Made by a program: the position numbers and the translations under genes. Of a stretch of 64,000 nucleotides of DNA, positions 1-9,600 are shown in pieces (position 1 is the stretch's first letter; each line of letters begins with the position of its first letter). Origin of the DNA: Bryobacterales bacterium (GTDB lineage: Bacteria; Acidobacteriota; Terriglobia; Bryobacterales; Bryobacteraceae); assembly GCA_016721425.1 (NCBI GenBank), contig JADKID010000015.1, positions 186,001 to 250,000 on the forward strand. Direction: 5' to 3'. The notes under the pieces are model-generated. The model ran no database searches and had not been told where the DNA came from. It worked only from the letters and a program-made list of their open reading frames with translations.

Positions 1-1
1 C

Positions 2-730
2 AAAGTGGCGGCCGATCGCGGCCGGGTGGCGCTGCAACGCGGCCCGCTTGTTTACACGGCAGAATGGCCTGACAACCCGAATGCCCAGGTTCGCAACCTG
101 CTGCTGCCGCGCGAGGCGAAGCTCAGCGCCGAGCAACGCCCCACGCTGCTCAATGGCGTCACCGTCCTCACAGGCCAGGCGCAATCGCTGGCCTACGATG
201 CTGCGGGGCGTGTGACGAAGACCGCCCAACCGTTCACGGCCATTCCCTATTACGCGTGGGCCAATCGCGGCAAGGGGCAGATGCTGGTCTGGCTGCCCGA
301 AGTGGAATCGGTGGCGAAGCCTCTGCCGTTTCCGACTGTGGCGACCACGGCGAAGATCACGTCTTCCGGCAAGAAGGATGTGGAACCGTTGCGCGATGGC
401 GAGACCGAGCTCTTCTTCGACTGGTGGCCAAACAAAGGCAAGACGGAGTGGATCGAGTATACGTTTGCGAAGCCGGAGCGCCTCTCGGAGACGCAGGTTT
501 ACTGGTTCGACGATACGGGACGCGGTGAGTGCCGGGTGCCGGCCTCGTGGCGGATTCTCTATCGCGAAGGCGAGGTCTGGAAGCCCGTCCAAGCGGCGCA
601 GGGCTTCGCCGTCGAGAAAGACTCCATGACTCGCGTTGCGTTTGCGCCGGTGACGACGACAGCGATTCGCATCGAAGTGACGTCTCAACCAAACTGGTCC
701 AGCGGACTGCGCGAATGGCAGGTGAAGTAG
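2..730 (+). CDS. GH127/DUF1680-like glycoside hydrolase, C-terminal part (5' end outside window)
   Basis: The frame is open to the left edge, so only the last ~242 residues are present. The first part contains a VALQRGPLVYTAE stretch and, further on, an IPYYAWANRG-type strand. Both match the C-terminal beta-sandwich of DUF1680/GH127 proteins (beta-L-arabinofuranosidase family), and the intact homologue at 49742-51685 has the same two landmarks (AAVQRGPLVYCLE, VPYYTFHNRG). From about residue 120 a second domain follows with a WW/WIEYTF core, a YWFDD strand and a closing IRIEVTSQ strand. This is typical of a discoidin/F5-8C-like carbohydrate-binding fold. The active site lies upstream and cannot be judged. 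The family call is good; substrate specificity is not known. Confidence 0.8.
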   Translation, partial: KVAADRGRVALQRGPLVYTAEWPDNPNAQVRNLLLPREAKLSAEQRPTLLNGVTVLTGQAQSLAYDAAGRVTKTAQPFTAIPYYAWANRGKGQMLVWLPEVESVAKPLPFPTVATTAKITSSGKKDVEPLRDGETELFFDWWPNKGKTEWIEYTFAKPERLSETQVYWFDDTGRGECRVPASWRILYREGEVWKPVQAAQGFAVEKDSMTRVAFAPVTTTAIRIEVTSQPNWSSGLREWQVK

Positions 731-739
731 CGGCTCTTG

Positions 740-2434
740 CTACGGCAGAACTCCGGCGAGCAGAAACACGAGAGGCGCGTTCCAGTTGATGGCCACCTCG
801 TTGGACGCATACGATTCCTGGTCATCGAGGAACATCCGCATCGGTGGGCGATCCTCCATCTTTTTCATCACGGGATCCTGCTTGGCGCGGTTGGGTCCGC
901 CGGAGAGCAGCCCCGGCCAAGGCGCTGCATTCGTATCCGCGCCGCTGGGGCGGTGGTGGGGATGTTGATAGGCGTTGGCGCCCACGGCACTGACATAAGA
1001 GAGCGAGAACGGATTGCGCCCCAGGAGATAGTGGAGGTTGTCCAGGGCCGCACTGACGTACGCCGGATTGGCCTTCAGCTCGTTGGCCACCAGCAATTGC
1101 ACACCGTAATTGGCCACCACGCCGTTGGAGCCCCAGATGAAATCCTTCGCCGTGAGGCTCTGGCGGTAGCCGTGCGCCGCGGTGCGCGCGGCGATCTCAT
1201 CGGCGGCCTTGATTGAGTCCTCGCGAATTGCGGCAACGGCTTCGGCGTTCAATCCTTTGCCTAGTACGTAGGCCCACAAGCCCATCGGGGCGACGTTGGC
1301 CCACGACATCGGACCCACAGCGCGCAGCAGCGGCCGCATCTCGGCCCAATGAGCCAGGAAGTGTGCCTCATACGCAGCCTCGCCCGTCGTGCGCCACAAC
1401 TCGGCCGCCGCCCACAGCATTTCGTCGGCGCAGTTGCGGTCTCCATAGGCCCCGGTGCTCACGCCCGCGGGATTGTTGAAGAGCACCGTTGGATGAGCCT
1501 CCGCCCAGGTCCACGCCGCGCGCGCGGCCTTGGCGCACTGCTCCGCGAAGGCTGGGTCGAACGGTTTGTAGACGCGCGCCGCAATCGCCATCACTGCCGC
1601 GAAGTCGGCCGTGGCGCAGGTGCTCTTGAACGGGTCTTTTCCAGTACCAATGACGACGCTGGGCAGTTCGTCCTTTTCCGGCATCACAAAGCCGCAGAAC
1701 TTGGCGCTGGTCTGCTTGTGAAACACGCCGCCGTCGCTGTCCTGCATGGAGAGCATCCACTCCAGATTCCAGCGGATCTCGTTGAGGAGGTCGGGCGTGC
1801 CGTTGCCGGTCTCCGGGATGTTCAGCTTCACCTTGCTCACTCGCGTGCCGAAGAGCTCGTAGGCCCACAGCATGGTCCCGGTGGTCAGGCCGGAGTTCAC
1901 CACATAGCGGCCATAGTCGCCTGCATCGTGCCAGCCCTTGGCCGAGATGCGGTTGCCGGATTTGCCGGATGACTCATGCCACGCGCCCACCTGGTGGCAG
2001 ACGTCATGCTGGAAGCCGGGGAACTCGGGGCCCAGATCCACAGCGATGCCGCAGCGATGTCCGTAGAATGACCGCGTCGCCAAGTAGTAGGACCGCACGA
2101 AGGCATCGGCGCCGATGGTGAACTCCCAACTGCGGCCCACTCCCGCCACGTTTAGATAGTACCGTCCGCTCTTGTTGAATTTGGTGAAATCCGCCGCCTG
2201 CACCTTGTCGCCCGAGTCTGCATCGGTCTGGGCTGCCGCCAGCTTGCCGCGAAAGACCGTCTTGCCGTCCGACGCCCTATGTACTGTGAACTCCCGAGCA
2301 TCCGTAGCGGCGGCCAGCAGCGCCACTTTGGCGTGGCCCGGCAGATAGCCGGCCTGATCCACTTTGATGTCGACGACGGGCGGGGCGGCAATTGCGGCGG
2401 CCGCGAAAAGGGCGAAGGCGAAAATGGACCTCAT
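740..2434 (-). CDS. Secreted glycoside hydrolase family 9 (cellulase-type) enzyme
   Basis: Protein of 564 residues with a short hydrophobic signal peptide (MRSIFAFALFAAAAIAAP), so it is exported. An N-terminal Ig-like cellulase domain (VDQAGYLPGHAKVA, about residues 20-105) precedes an (alpha/alpha)6 catalytic domain. The GWHDAGDYGRYV motif supplies the catalytic aspartates, and the C-terminal NEVAINWNAPLVFLLAG block supplies the general acid glutamate. The HYLLGRNPFSLSYVSAVG block is also family-typical. GH9 enzymes hydrolyse internal or terminal beta-1,4-glucan bonds; endo- versus exo-action cannot be read here. I chose the ATG at 2434 because it starts the signal peptide; the frame stays open upstream into the neighbouring GH2 gene, which is an artefact. 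The gene is divergent from the GH2 gene with 25 bp between the starts. Confidence 0.9.
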   Translation of the reverse strand: MRSIFAFALFAAAAIAAPPVVDIKVDQAGYLPGHAKVALLAAATDAREFTVHRASDGKTVFRGKLAAAQTDADSGDKVQAADFTKFNKSGRYYLNVAGVGRSWEFTIGADAFVRSYYLATRSFYGHRCGIAVDLGPEFPGFQHDVCHQVGAWHESSGKSGNRISAKGWHDAGDYGRYVVNSGLTTGTMLWAYELFGTRVSKVKLNIPETGNGTPDLLNEIRWNLEWMLSMQDSDGGVFHKQTSAKFCGFVMPEKDELPSVVIGTGKDPFKSTCATADFAAVMAIAARVYKPFDPAFAEQCAKAARAAWTWAEAHPTVLFNNPAGVSTGAYGDRNCADEMLWAAAELWRTTGEAAYEAHFLAHWAEMRPLLRAVGPMSWANVAPMGLWAYVLGKGLNAEAVAAIREDSIKAADEIAARTAAHGYRQSLTAKDFIWGSNGVVANYGVQLLVANELKANPAYVSAALDNLHYLLGRNPFSLSYVSAVGANAYQHPHHRPSGADTNAAPWPGLLSGGPNRAKQDPVMKKMEDRPPMRMFLDDQESYASNEVAINWNAPLVFLLAGVLP

Positions 2435-2459
2435 CGGGAACAACTTATCATGGAGTGGA

Positions 2460-5183
2460 ATGTCCGAAACCAGGCGTCTGCTCATCCTCTTGATTTTGGC
2501 TGCTGGTGTTGCCACGGCCGCGTCTTTCCATCCGATGCAGGGCGAGTGGCGCTTTGCGCTCGATGTGAAGGGCGAGGGGCTGGCGCAGAGGTGGCAGGAG
2601 CGGCCACTGCCGGACACTATCGCCCTGCCCGGCACGACGGACGAGGCGCGAAAGGGCACGCTAAATCAAGCACGGGAAGCCGCGCATCTCACGCGCCTGT
2701 ATCCATACTCCGGCGCCGCCTGGTATCAGCGCGACATCGAGATTCCTGCCGCGTGGGGCGGGAAACGCATCGTTCTATTCCTCGAGCGCACGAAGACCAG
2801 CCGCCTGTGGATTGATTCCACTCCGCTGGGCCGGCAGGATTCGCTGGTTGCTCCGCACGTCTACGAACTGGGCGCGCTGACGCCCGGCCGTCACCAAATC
2901 ACGCTCCGCATCGACAACAGCGAGCACGCGCAGATCGGCGACCCTCATCAGATAACCGAGCACACGCAAACGAACTGGAACGGTGTGATCGGCCGGATTG
3001 AGCTGCAGGTGACAGATCCAGTGTGGCTGGACGACGTTCAGGTCTATCCCGACCCCGTGACCCGCAAGGTGCGGGTCCGCGTGACCATCGGAAACTCTAC
3101 CGGACAACCCGCCAGCGGCAGCATTGCGGTTGCGCCGTGCGTGACGGGGTCGATGTCTTTCACCGCCGCAGCTCACGGCGCCGTGGTGGAAGGAGTCTGC
3201 GGTGTGCCGGCGAGCGTCCGGCCGTGGGACGAGTTTGCGCCGGTGGTCTCGGAGCTCCGGCTCAGTCTGGCTGCTGGCGCTCATCGCGATTCGCTGGTGC
3301 AACCATTTGGCCTGCGTTCGTTTCAAACAAGGGGGACGCAGTTTGTTTTAAACGGCCGGCCGATATTTCTCCGCGGCAAGGTGGATAACTGCGTCTTCCC
3401 GCTCACCGGTTATCCGTCCATGGACGCAAAGGAGTGGGCGCGGCTCTTCCGGATCGCTAAGGAATACGGCATCAACCACTACCGCTTCCACACATGGTGC
3501 CCGCCCGAGGCGGCTTTCCAGGCTGCCGACGAGACGGGCATTCTCTTGCAGCCGGAACTGCCCAACTGGGCCGCTTTCGGCCCGAAAGAGCACGACGACT
3601 TCCTGCGCTCCGAGGGCGAACGCATTCTACGCGCCTATGGCAACCACCCATCCTTCGTCATGTTCTCGCTGGGCAACGAGTTCGGCGGCGCGGCAGAGCT
3701 CCGTGCGCCTTTCGTCAAGCACTTCCGCGAGCTCGACCCGCGCCACCTGTACGCGCAGGGCACCAACAACTGGGTCAGCAAGTTCCAGGAAGGCGATGAT
3801 TACTGGGCCAGCTTCCAGGTCAACTCCAAGCACATCCGCGGTTCCTTCGCCACAACCGATCTCCCGCTCGGACACATTCAAGCCGGCCCGGCGAACACGT
3901 TGAAAGACTACGTTCAGGAGATCGCCGGAGTCGCCGTTCCGGTGGTTTCGCACGAGATCGCGGAGTTTCAGGTGTACCCGGACTTCGCGGAGATCCCGAA
4001 GTACACCGGCGTCCTGCGCGCCCGAAATTTCGAACTCGCCCGCGAGCGGCTGGAACGGAACGGGATGCTTTCCCAGGCGGCCGATTTCGTCCAGGCGTCC
4101 GGCAAACTCACAGCCATCTGCTATCGCGAAGACATCGAGGCCGCACTCCGGACTCGCGGCTTTGCTGGATTCCAACTGCTGGATCTGCAGGACTTCCCCG
4201 GGCAGGGGACGGCGCTGGTGGGTATCCTCAATGCCTTCATGGAATCCAAGGGCCTCATCACTCCGGAGAAGTGGCGTGAGTTCTGCTCCAGCACCGTGCC
4301 GTTGCTGCGACTGCCGAAGTACACGTTCACAACGGCCGAGACCCTGAATGCCACGGCGCAGATCGCCCACTACGGCCCTGCCAATCTGACCGGTGCCGCG
4401 GAGTGGACTCTGCGGGACTCCGCCGGACGCGCCATTGCCTCTGGCCGGCTACCCAACAGGCAGATACTCACAGGAGAACTCACTACGCTTGGGGAGCTTC
4501 AGATCGATTTGAAATCGGTCGCCGCGCCGGCGAAGCTCATGTTGGAAGTCGCGCTGAAGAGCTCCGCTGCCCGCAACGCTTACAGCATCTGGGTCTATCC
4601 GCCGGTGGTCTCCATGACGCCGGCACAGGTGACAATCCGGCGCGAATGGAACGATGAGACACGGCGCGTGCTGGCTGGCGGCGCCACAGTCCTGCTCGTG
4701 CCAGAGGCCAAGTCCTTGCCGAACTCCTTGGAAGGCAGTTTTGCCCCGGACTTCTGGAATTACGGTATGTTCAAAGGCTTCGCCATCGCGCGCAAACTGC
4801 CGATTGCTCCGGGTACGCTGGGCATTCTCACGGACCCTACCCATCCGGCATTGGCGGCGTTTCCGACGGAGGCGCACAGCAACTGGCAGTGGTTTCATCT
4901 GATGATGAACTCGCGCCCGCTCATTCTGGATACGCTGCCGCCTGGCTACCGCCCAATCGTACAGGTGATTGATAACTTCGAGCGCGCACACCGGCTCGGG
5001 ACGGTGTTGGAAGCGCGGGTCGGCGCCGGCCGCCTGCTGATCTGCACCATGGATCTCGTGGGCCAACGGGATAGGCCCGAGGCCAGGCAGTTGATGCACA
5101 GTCTGCTCGCGTATATGGGATCACCGCGCTTTGCTCCCGTCCATGCGCTGGATGCTGACGCGCTGAGCGCCATCCTGCGCTAA
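2460..5183 (+). CDS. Secreted glycoside hydrolase family 2-type protein
   Basis: Protein of 907 residues, exported by a signal peptide (MSETRRLLILLILAAGVATAA). The order of domains is a jelly-roll sugar-binding domain (FHPMQGEWRFALDVK to about residue 180), an Ig-like sandwich, then a TIM barrel from about residue 290. The barrel carries a FVMFSLGNEFGG motif (acid/base Glu) and a VSHEIAEFQVYP motif (candidate nucleophile Glu). GH2 enzymes include beta-galactosidases, mannosidases and glucuronidases; I cannot assign a substrate. The C-terminal ~250 residues look like beta-sandwich and flavodoxin-like (ThuA or GATase-like) folds, without a clear family. ATG 2460 is preferred to upstream in-frame ATGs because it begins the signal peptide and has GGAG just upstream. 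The stop is immediately followed by the stop of the convergent methyltransferase gene. Confidence 0.85.
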   Translation: MSETRRLLILLILAAGVATAASFHPMQGEWRFALDVKGEGLAQRWQERPLPDTIALPGTTDEARKGTLNQAREAAHLTRLYPYSGAAWYQRDIEIPAAWGGKRIVLFLERTKTSRLWIDSTPLGRQDSLVAPHVYELGALTPGRHQITLRIDNSEHAQIGDPHQITEHTQTNWNGVIGRIELQVTDPVWLDDVQVYPDPVTRKVRVRVTIGNSTGQPASGSIAVAPCVTGSMSFTAAAHGAVVEGVCGVPASVRPWDEFAPVVSELRLSLAAGAHRDSLVQPFGLRSFQTRGTQFVLNGRPIFLRGKVDNCVFPLTGYPSMDAKEWARLFRIAKEYGINHYRFHTWCPPEAAFQAADETGILLQPELPNWAAFGPKEHDDFLRSEGERILRAYGNHPSFVMFSLGNEFGGAAELRAPFVKHFRELDPRHLYAQGTNNWVSKFQEGDDYWASFQVNSKHIRGSFATTDLPLGHIQAGPANTLKDYVQEIAGVAVPVVSHEIAEFQVYPDFAEIPKYTGVLRARNFELARERLERNGMLSQAADFVQASGKLTAICYREDIEAALRTRGFAGFQLLDLQDFPGQGTALVGILNAFMESKGLITPEKWREFCSSTVPLLRLPKYTFTTAETLNATAQIAHYGPANLTGAAEWTLRDSAGRAIASGRLPNRQILTGELTTLGELQIDLKSVAAPAKLMLEVALKSSAARNAYSIWVYPPVVSMTPAQVTIRREWNDETRRVLAGGATVLLVPEAKSLPNSLEGSFAPDFWNYGMFKGFAIARKLPIAPGTLGILTDPTHPALAAFPTEAHSNWQWFHLMMNSRPLILDTLPPGYRPIVQVIDNFERAHRLGTVLEARVGAGRLLICTMDLVGQRDRPEARQLMHSLLAYMGSPRFAPVHALDADALSAILR

Positions 5184-6620
5184 TCACGCAGTCAGCAAGG
5201 AAAGGTTCGCCAACATGCGCAGACTGGTCTCGAGCTTCTCCGGTAGCCCCTCTCGCAGGTTCGGCGAGTCCATGCACTCCACCAGGGCCGCCGCGATTTC
5301 AGTGTGATCGCGAGTGCCGTCCAGCAGTGCCACCAGGCGTCGCGCCATCTCGTCCCCGAGGTTCACGAAACAGTGCCGCTGACTTGTGACGTCGTGCTTG
5401 CCCAGCGCCAACTGGGCCCTCACCAGGCCGCTGGCGCAGGGCCGCGCGCTGACGCCGTTGACGTGGGGCGGCTCCAGGCGAAACTCCAGTGCGCCCGTCA
5501 TCATCAGCCGCACCACGCAATCCAGATCCGCTGCCGGATCCAGCCCAGGCAAGGGCAATGAGTTTGCCCGAATCATCTCCGGCCACGCCTTGCCCGCCGC
5601 CAGCAGGAGTGCCTTGGCCACTGGATGGTTCGTCGACAAGCTGCGATCCTGAGCCAGCGTGAAGGTCTGCGTGCCGTCCTCCTGCTCCGGCGCCGGCGCG
5701 GCCTTCGAACTGACCCAGAGGTTCAGCAGCCGGGGCAATTCGATACTTGGCGCCAGGGCCAAGCCTTCGCGGCACAGTAGAGTTTCGCGAAAACGCCGGG
5801 CTGTCGCAAAGTCCGCGTACTGCCGTTCCTTCCCCCGATCCTCCGTGCTCACCTGGTAGGGGAGCCCGTGTTCCCGCACGGGGTCGGCATCGCCCAAATA
5901 TTGCAGCCCATGCTGCTGAGCTAGCGCCGTGAACTCTTCCACATAGAACGGCTCGTTGATCCCGGCCAGGTCGTCATGAAAGACGACGCTCTCGTGCCGT
6001 TCCAGGAGTTCTTTCAGCTCCGATCGGATCACTCCCGGATGCCCTTTGTCGTCCAGTGCGCCGATCGCCTTTTCGGCGAACTCTCTCGCCGATGCCACCT
6101 TCTCTTCCGGGTCGTCAATGCCGCGCGTGTGGAACCTCAGCATGTCCCAGATGAACTTGCGGAAGTAGCAGCCGGGCAGTGAATTGTAGCTGATGAAGGC
6201 CACCCCTTGGGGCGCCAGATGTTGTTGGCAGATCCGGAGGATTCCTGCGCGGACCGCGGGCGGGACCCAGGAGAATACGCCGTGCACCAGGATGTAATCG
6301 AATTCGGACCCTGGCGCCGACCACGTTGTCAGATCGCCCTGCTGAAACTCAATGTTGCTGAGGCCCAATTGTTCACTGAATTTGCGGGCCGCCGCCAGGG
6401 GCAGTTCCGCCAGATCCACGCCTACGAAGCGCGAGCCGGGATAGTCCCACGCAATCGGGATGACGTTTCCGCCATCGCCGCACCCCAATTCCAACACACG
6501 GCAAGCGCCGAGGGGCGCGGTCTCCAGCCCGGCCAGATGGGCGATGGTGGCCAGCCGTTCGGGATGCGCCTCTTTGCGCGGGCTGGTTGGATACAGCACC
6601 TGGTCGTACTTCGTCGGCAT
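5184..6620 (-). CDS. SAM-dependent methyltransferase with regulatory domain, last gene of the tssK-tssL-tssM operon
   Basis: Protein of 478 residues. A class I Rossmann methyltransferase domain occupies about residues 35-190, with SAM motif I CRVLELGCGDGGNV, motif II FVGVDL and a post-I/IV stretch EFDYILVHGVFSWVP. It is followed by a segment (FHDDLAGINEPFYVEEF...HGLQYLGDA) that matches the methyltransferase regulatory domain (PF10119 type), and then by a C-terminal helical/winged region (QRHCFVNLGDEMARRLVALLDG). The start follows an AGAGAGG ribosome site and lies 12 bp after the tssM stop, so it is co-transcribed with the T6SS membrane-complex genes. A methyltransferase is not part of the canonical T6SS; its substrate is unknown. 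A second, unrelated-length methyltransferase lies at 14117. Confidence 0.85.
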   Translation of the reverse strand: MPTKYDQVLYPTSPRKEAHPERLATIAHLAGLETAPLGACRVLELGCGDGGNVIPIAWDYPGSRFVGVDLAELPLAAARKFSEQLGLSNIEFQQGDLTTWSAPGSEFDYILVHGVFSWVPPAVRAGILRICQQHLAPQGVAFISYNSLPGCYFRKFIWDMLRFHTRGIDDPEEKVASAREFAEKAIGALDDKGHPGVIRSELKELLERHESVVFHDDLAGINEPFYVEEFTALAQQHGLQYLGDADPVREHGLPYQVSTEDRGKERQYADFATARRFRETLLCREGLALAPSIELPRLLNLWVSSKAAPAPEQEDGTQTFTLAQDRSLSTNHPVAKALLLAAGKAWPEMIRANSLPLPGLDPAADLDCVVRLMMTGALEFRLEPPHVNGVSARPCASGLVRAQLALGKHDVTSQRHCFVNLGDEMARRLVALLDGTRDHTEIAAALVECMDSPNLREGLPEKLETSLRMLANLSLLTA

Positions 6621-6632
6621 GGGAGAGCCTCT

Positions 6633-9600
6633 CTACTTGGCAGCGTTCGGTACGCAGCGCAGACTGTTCAGGAACTCCTTGTTGAAAACCGGCGCGCCGC
6701 CACCTGTGTCCACGGTGAAGCGATAGGTCACTTCCTTGCCGCCCACCCTGACTGCTCCCCCTTCCCGGCCCTGGCGGAATACCCATTCCAGGTTGTACGC
6801 CGTACCGGCCGGATCGCGCCGGTCGGCGTCGGCGAAGAAGCGGAACACCGCCCATAGCCCGTCGCGGTTTTGGAATTCGAAGTCCGGCCCGCCCGAAACC
6901 TTGCCGCTGAGCCGTACGCTGCGTGTGCCAACACCGGGCCACACAAACTGTTTTGCGGGCTCAGCGCCGGTCAGTTTGGAGCTCTGCCCGTCCACGGCCA
7001 GCGTCATCTCTTTGATCAACTCCGAGCGTTGGAACTGGAGCGAATATCGCAGGCTGGGCTCAGTGGCACCACCCGGATACAGCGTGTCCGAGAAGCGCGC
7101 CGCGTTGTTGAAGAAGTTCACGAACAACGGATTCATCTGTAAGCCCGATGCGGGATTTGCCACGTAGAGGTTTCCTTGCTTTTGCAGGAAGTTCCGCAGC
7201 GATTCTTCGTAGAAGATCCAGAGCCTGCCCTCGCGCGGGCGGAAGATGGAACTCACCTCTTGTAGAGTGGCCTCGGCCGCTGCATTGGGGTTGAATGGGA
7301 ACTTGTTCATGACGGGGCTGAACGCCGCGCAGAAGGCTCCAGCCTTGCCGTTCACCTCACCCGCGCCCATGTTCTTCGTCAGCGCGTCGATGGATTGAAT
7401 GGGCGCCTCCAGCAGGCGCAGCGCCGTCGTCTCCATGTGCGCCTCGGGATCGATCTTAAACGTGTAGCCCATCTTCTTCACGACGTTGCGCGCCGAGTCG
7501 GCCGCCATGCGGATAGGCTGCGCGCGAGCCGGATCCGGCGGCCCCTGTTGATCCGCCACCTGTCCGACCGTGGTCTGCAAACTCGCCAGTGAACCCATAT
7601 ACTCCTGGTTCGGCGGCAGCACATACTGAACCGTCGTCGCCGGCGGCGGCACCGTTTTGTGAACCGGGTCGAACGCCTCCAGCACCCTGGGCGAATCCAC
7701 TGCCGTATTCTGCGTTGCCACCCAGAACAGAGCCATCAGCGGAGTCTGGGCGCCCGAAAGCAGGTTCAGCTTCTTTGCCGCGTCCTGCAAGCTCGCGTAG
7801 GGCAGAACGCGCGTATTCTTCATGAATTCGCGCCACTTGGCGATGTAGTCCGCCTCATAGCGGGTCCGCAACTCCTCGCCGAGTTTGGCCATGTCCGGCT
7901 TGGCCGCGGCATAGTCGCCTAGAACCCACCTCTCCCCGCCAAAGAACTTGTCGGCCTTTTTGATGTTGTCCAGCATCGCCGCCCAGCCGGCCTTGGTGAA
8001 GGCGCCGGGCACGTCGCGGTTGTTGATCACTGCCTCTGCCGAGCCGGCGAACTGCTCGTTGAAGTTCACCTTTTTCGACCGGCGCCCGGCGTCGGCCAGC
8101 ATGAACTGATAGATCTGTTCGGTGCCCGAGAACTTGCTGAGATGCACCCGCGCGCGGTCCACCGCCTCAGCCTGGTTCTGCTCCGTGAAGGGATTGCCGC
8201 GGGCCAGATCCTCACTGTAGAAATCGAACTGCTTGCGCGCCAGCGGCAGGATGGGCTCTACGTTGCGGCCCGCGCCCCAGCGCTGGACCAGCAAAGGCGA
8301 GAGCCACGCTCCGCTGCGTTTCCATTCCGACGTGGTGACCAGATAGGCCTTTAGCGTGTCATAGGTGGGGCTGTATTCGTCGGTCGGTTCCGGCGGCACT
8401 TTTAGACGTTGGAGGTGCGCCAGCATCTCTGCTTGAGTCTGCCCGAACAGGAGTTGCTGGAACCGTGCGTAGTAGAGCTTCCGCACTCGCGGCAGCAGGT
8501 CATTGCCGCTGTAGAGCAGCCAGCGCAGCCGCCAGGGCGCGCCCTGCTCTTCGTATTCGGTCAACTGCGCCAGCGATGCCCGCAACCGCTCCAGGCGCTG
8601 CAGCGCGTCCTGCGACGGCAGATTCATGCCGCTCGCCTCGCTCGCCGGGATTCCTTTGGCTGCCTCCATCGCCTCGCTCTGCAAGGCGCGGTTGCCGAAG
8701 AAAGAGACTGTGAATCCGATCATGGCGAACAGGCAGAGCACCGCCGCCAAGGCGAGCAACGCGCGCTGCATGGTAGATGTCTTCGTGCTGCTGCCGCTGG
8801 CGCCCAGTGCCGCCTCGTCCTTCACCAGGACGTGATTGAACAACTGCTGCAGGAAGATCCACTGTGGCACGCGGCGTGTGGTGCCGCCGCTGGGCACGGC
8901 CGCCTGAGGCGCGCCATAGCCAGGCACTTTGAAGACGCCCGTGGCGCTGCTGGGCGCCTCCATGCCGTGCGACGCTGCGCGCGGCGCTTCCGGCGCTACG
9001 TCGCGTACCGTGACGGGCCGGACGCCGGAGAAGTAGAAGCCCCGCAGGAACGGGCTGACGTTCAACTGGCTGGGCCGGCATAGCTCCACCAGAAACTGTA
9101 CCAGCGGGCCGCGCAGCTTGCGGAACTCGCGTGGAAACTCATACGCGGCGGACGCCTTCATCGGGTCCGATTCGCGCGGCAGTTGCGAGAGGCGATGATC
9201 GGCCAGCCCCTGGAAAATCCCGTCGAACGCGAACGACAGGCGCCGCGATTGCTCTTCGGCATAGACGCTACCGCCCGTGAAGGGAGCGATCGGCATTGTT
9301 GCTCCCAGCACCTGGCCGGCCTCATCGTTCGACAGATTCCGCACGTAGTCCTCAAAGAACGCGATGCGGTTCATCTTGGTGAAGATCACGTACACCGGGA
9401 AGCTCACGCCAAACTGCTGGGATATCTCGCCCAGCCGGCCTTGCAGCGCCCGCCCCAGCCCCGCCAGCGCGTCGGCCGCACCGGCTTGTGAAAACAGCTC
9501 GCCATCCACGCACACCACAGCCGCGCGTTGCGCCTGCGCCGCTCCGCCCACTACGCTCTGCAGTTTTCTCGGCTGCAATCGCCGCAGCAGCGAAGCCCAC

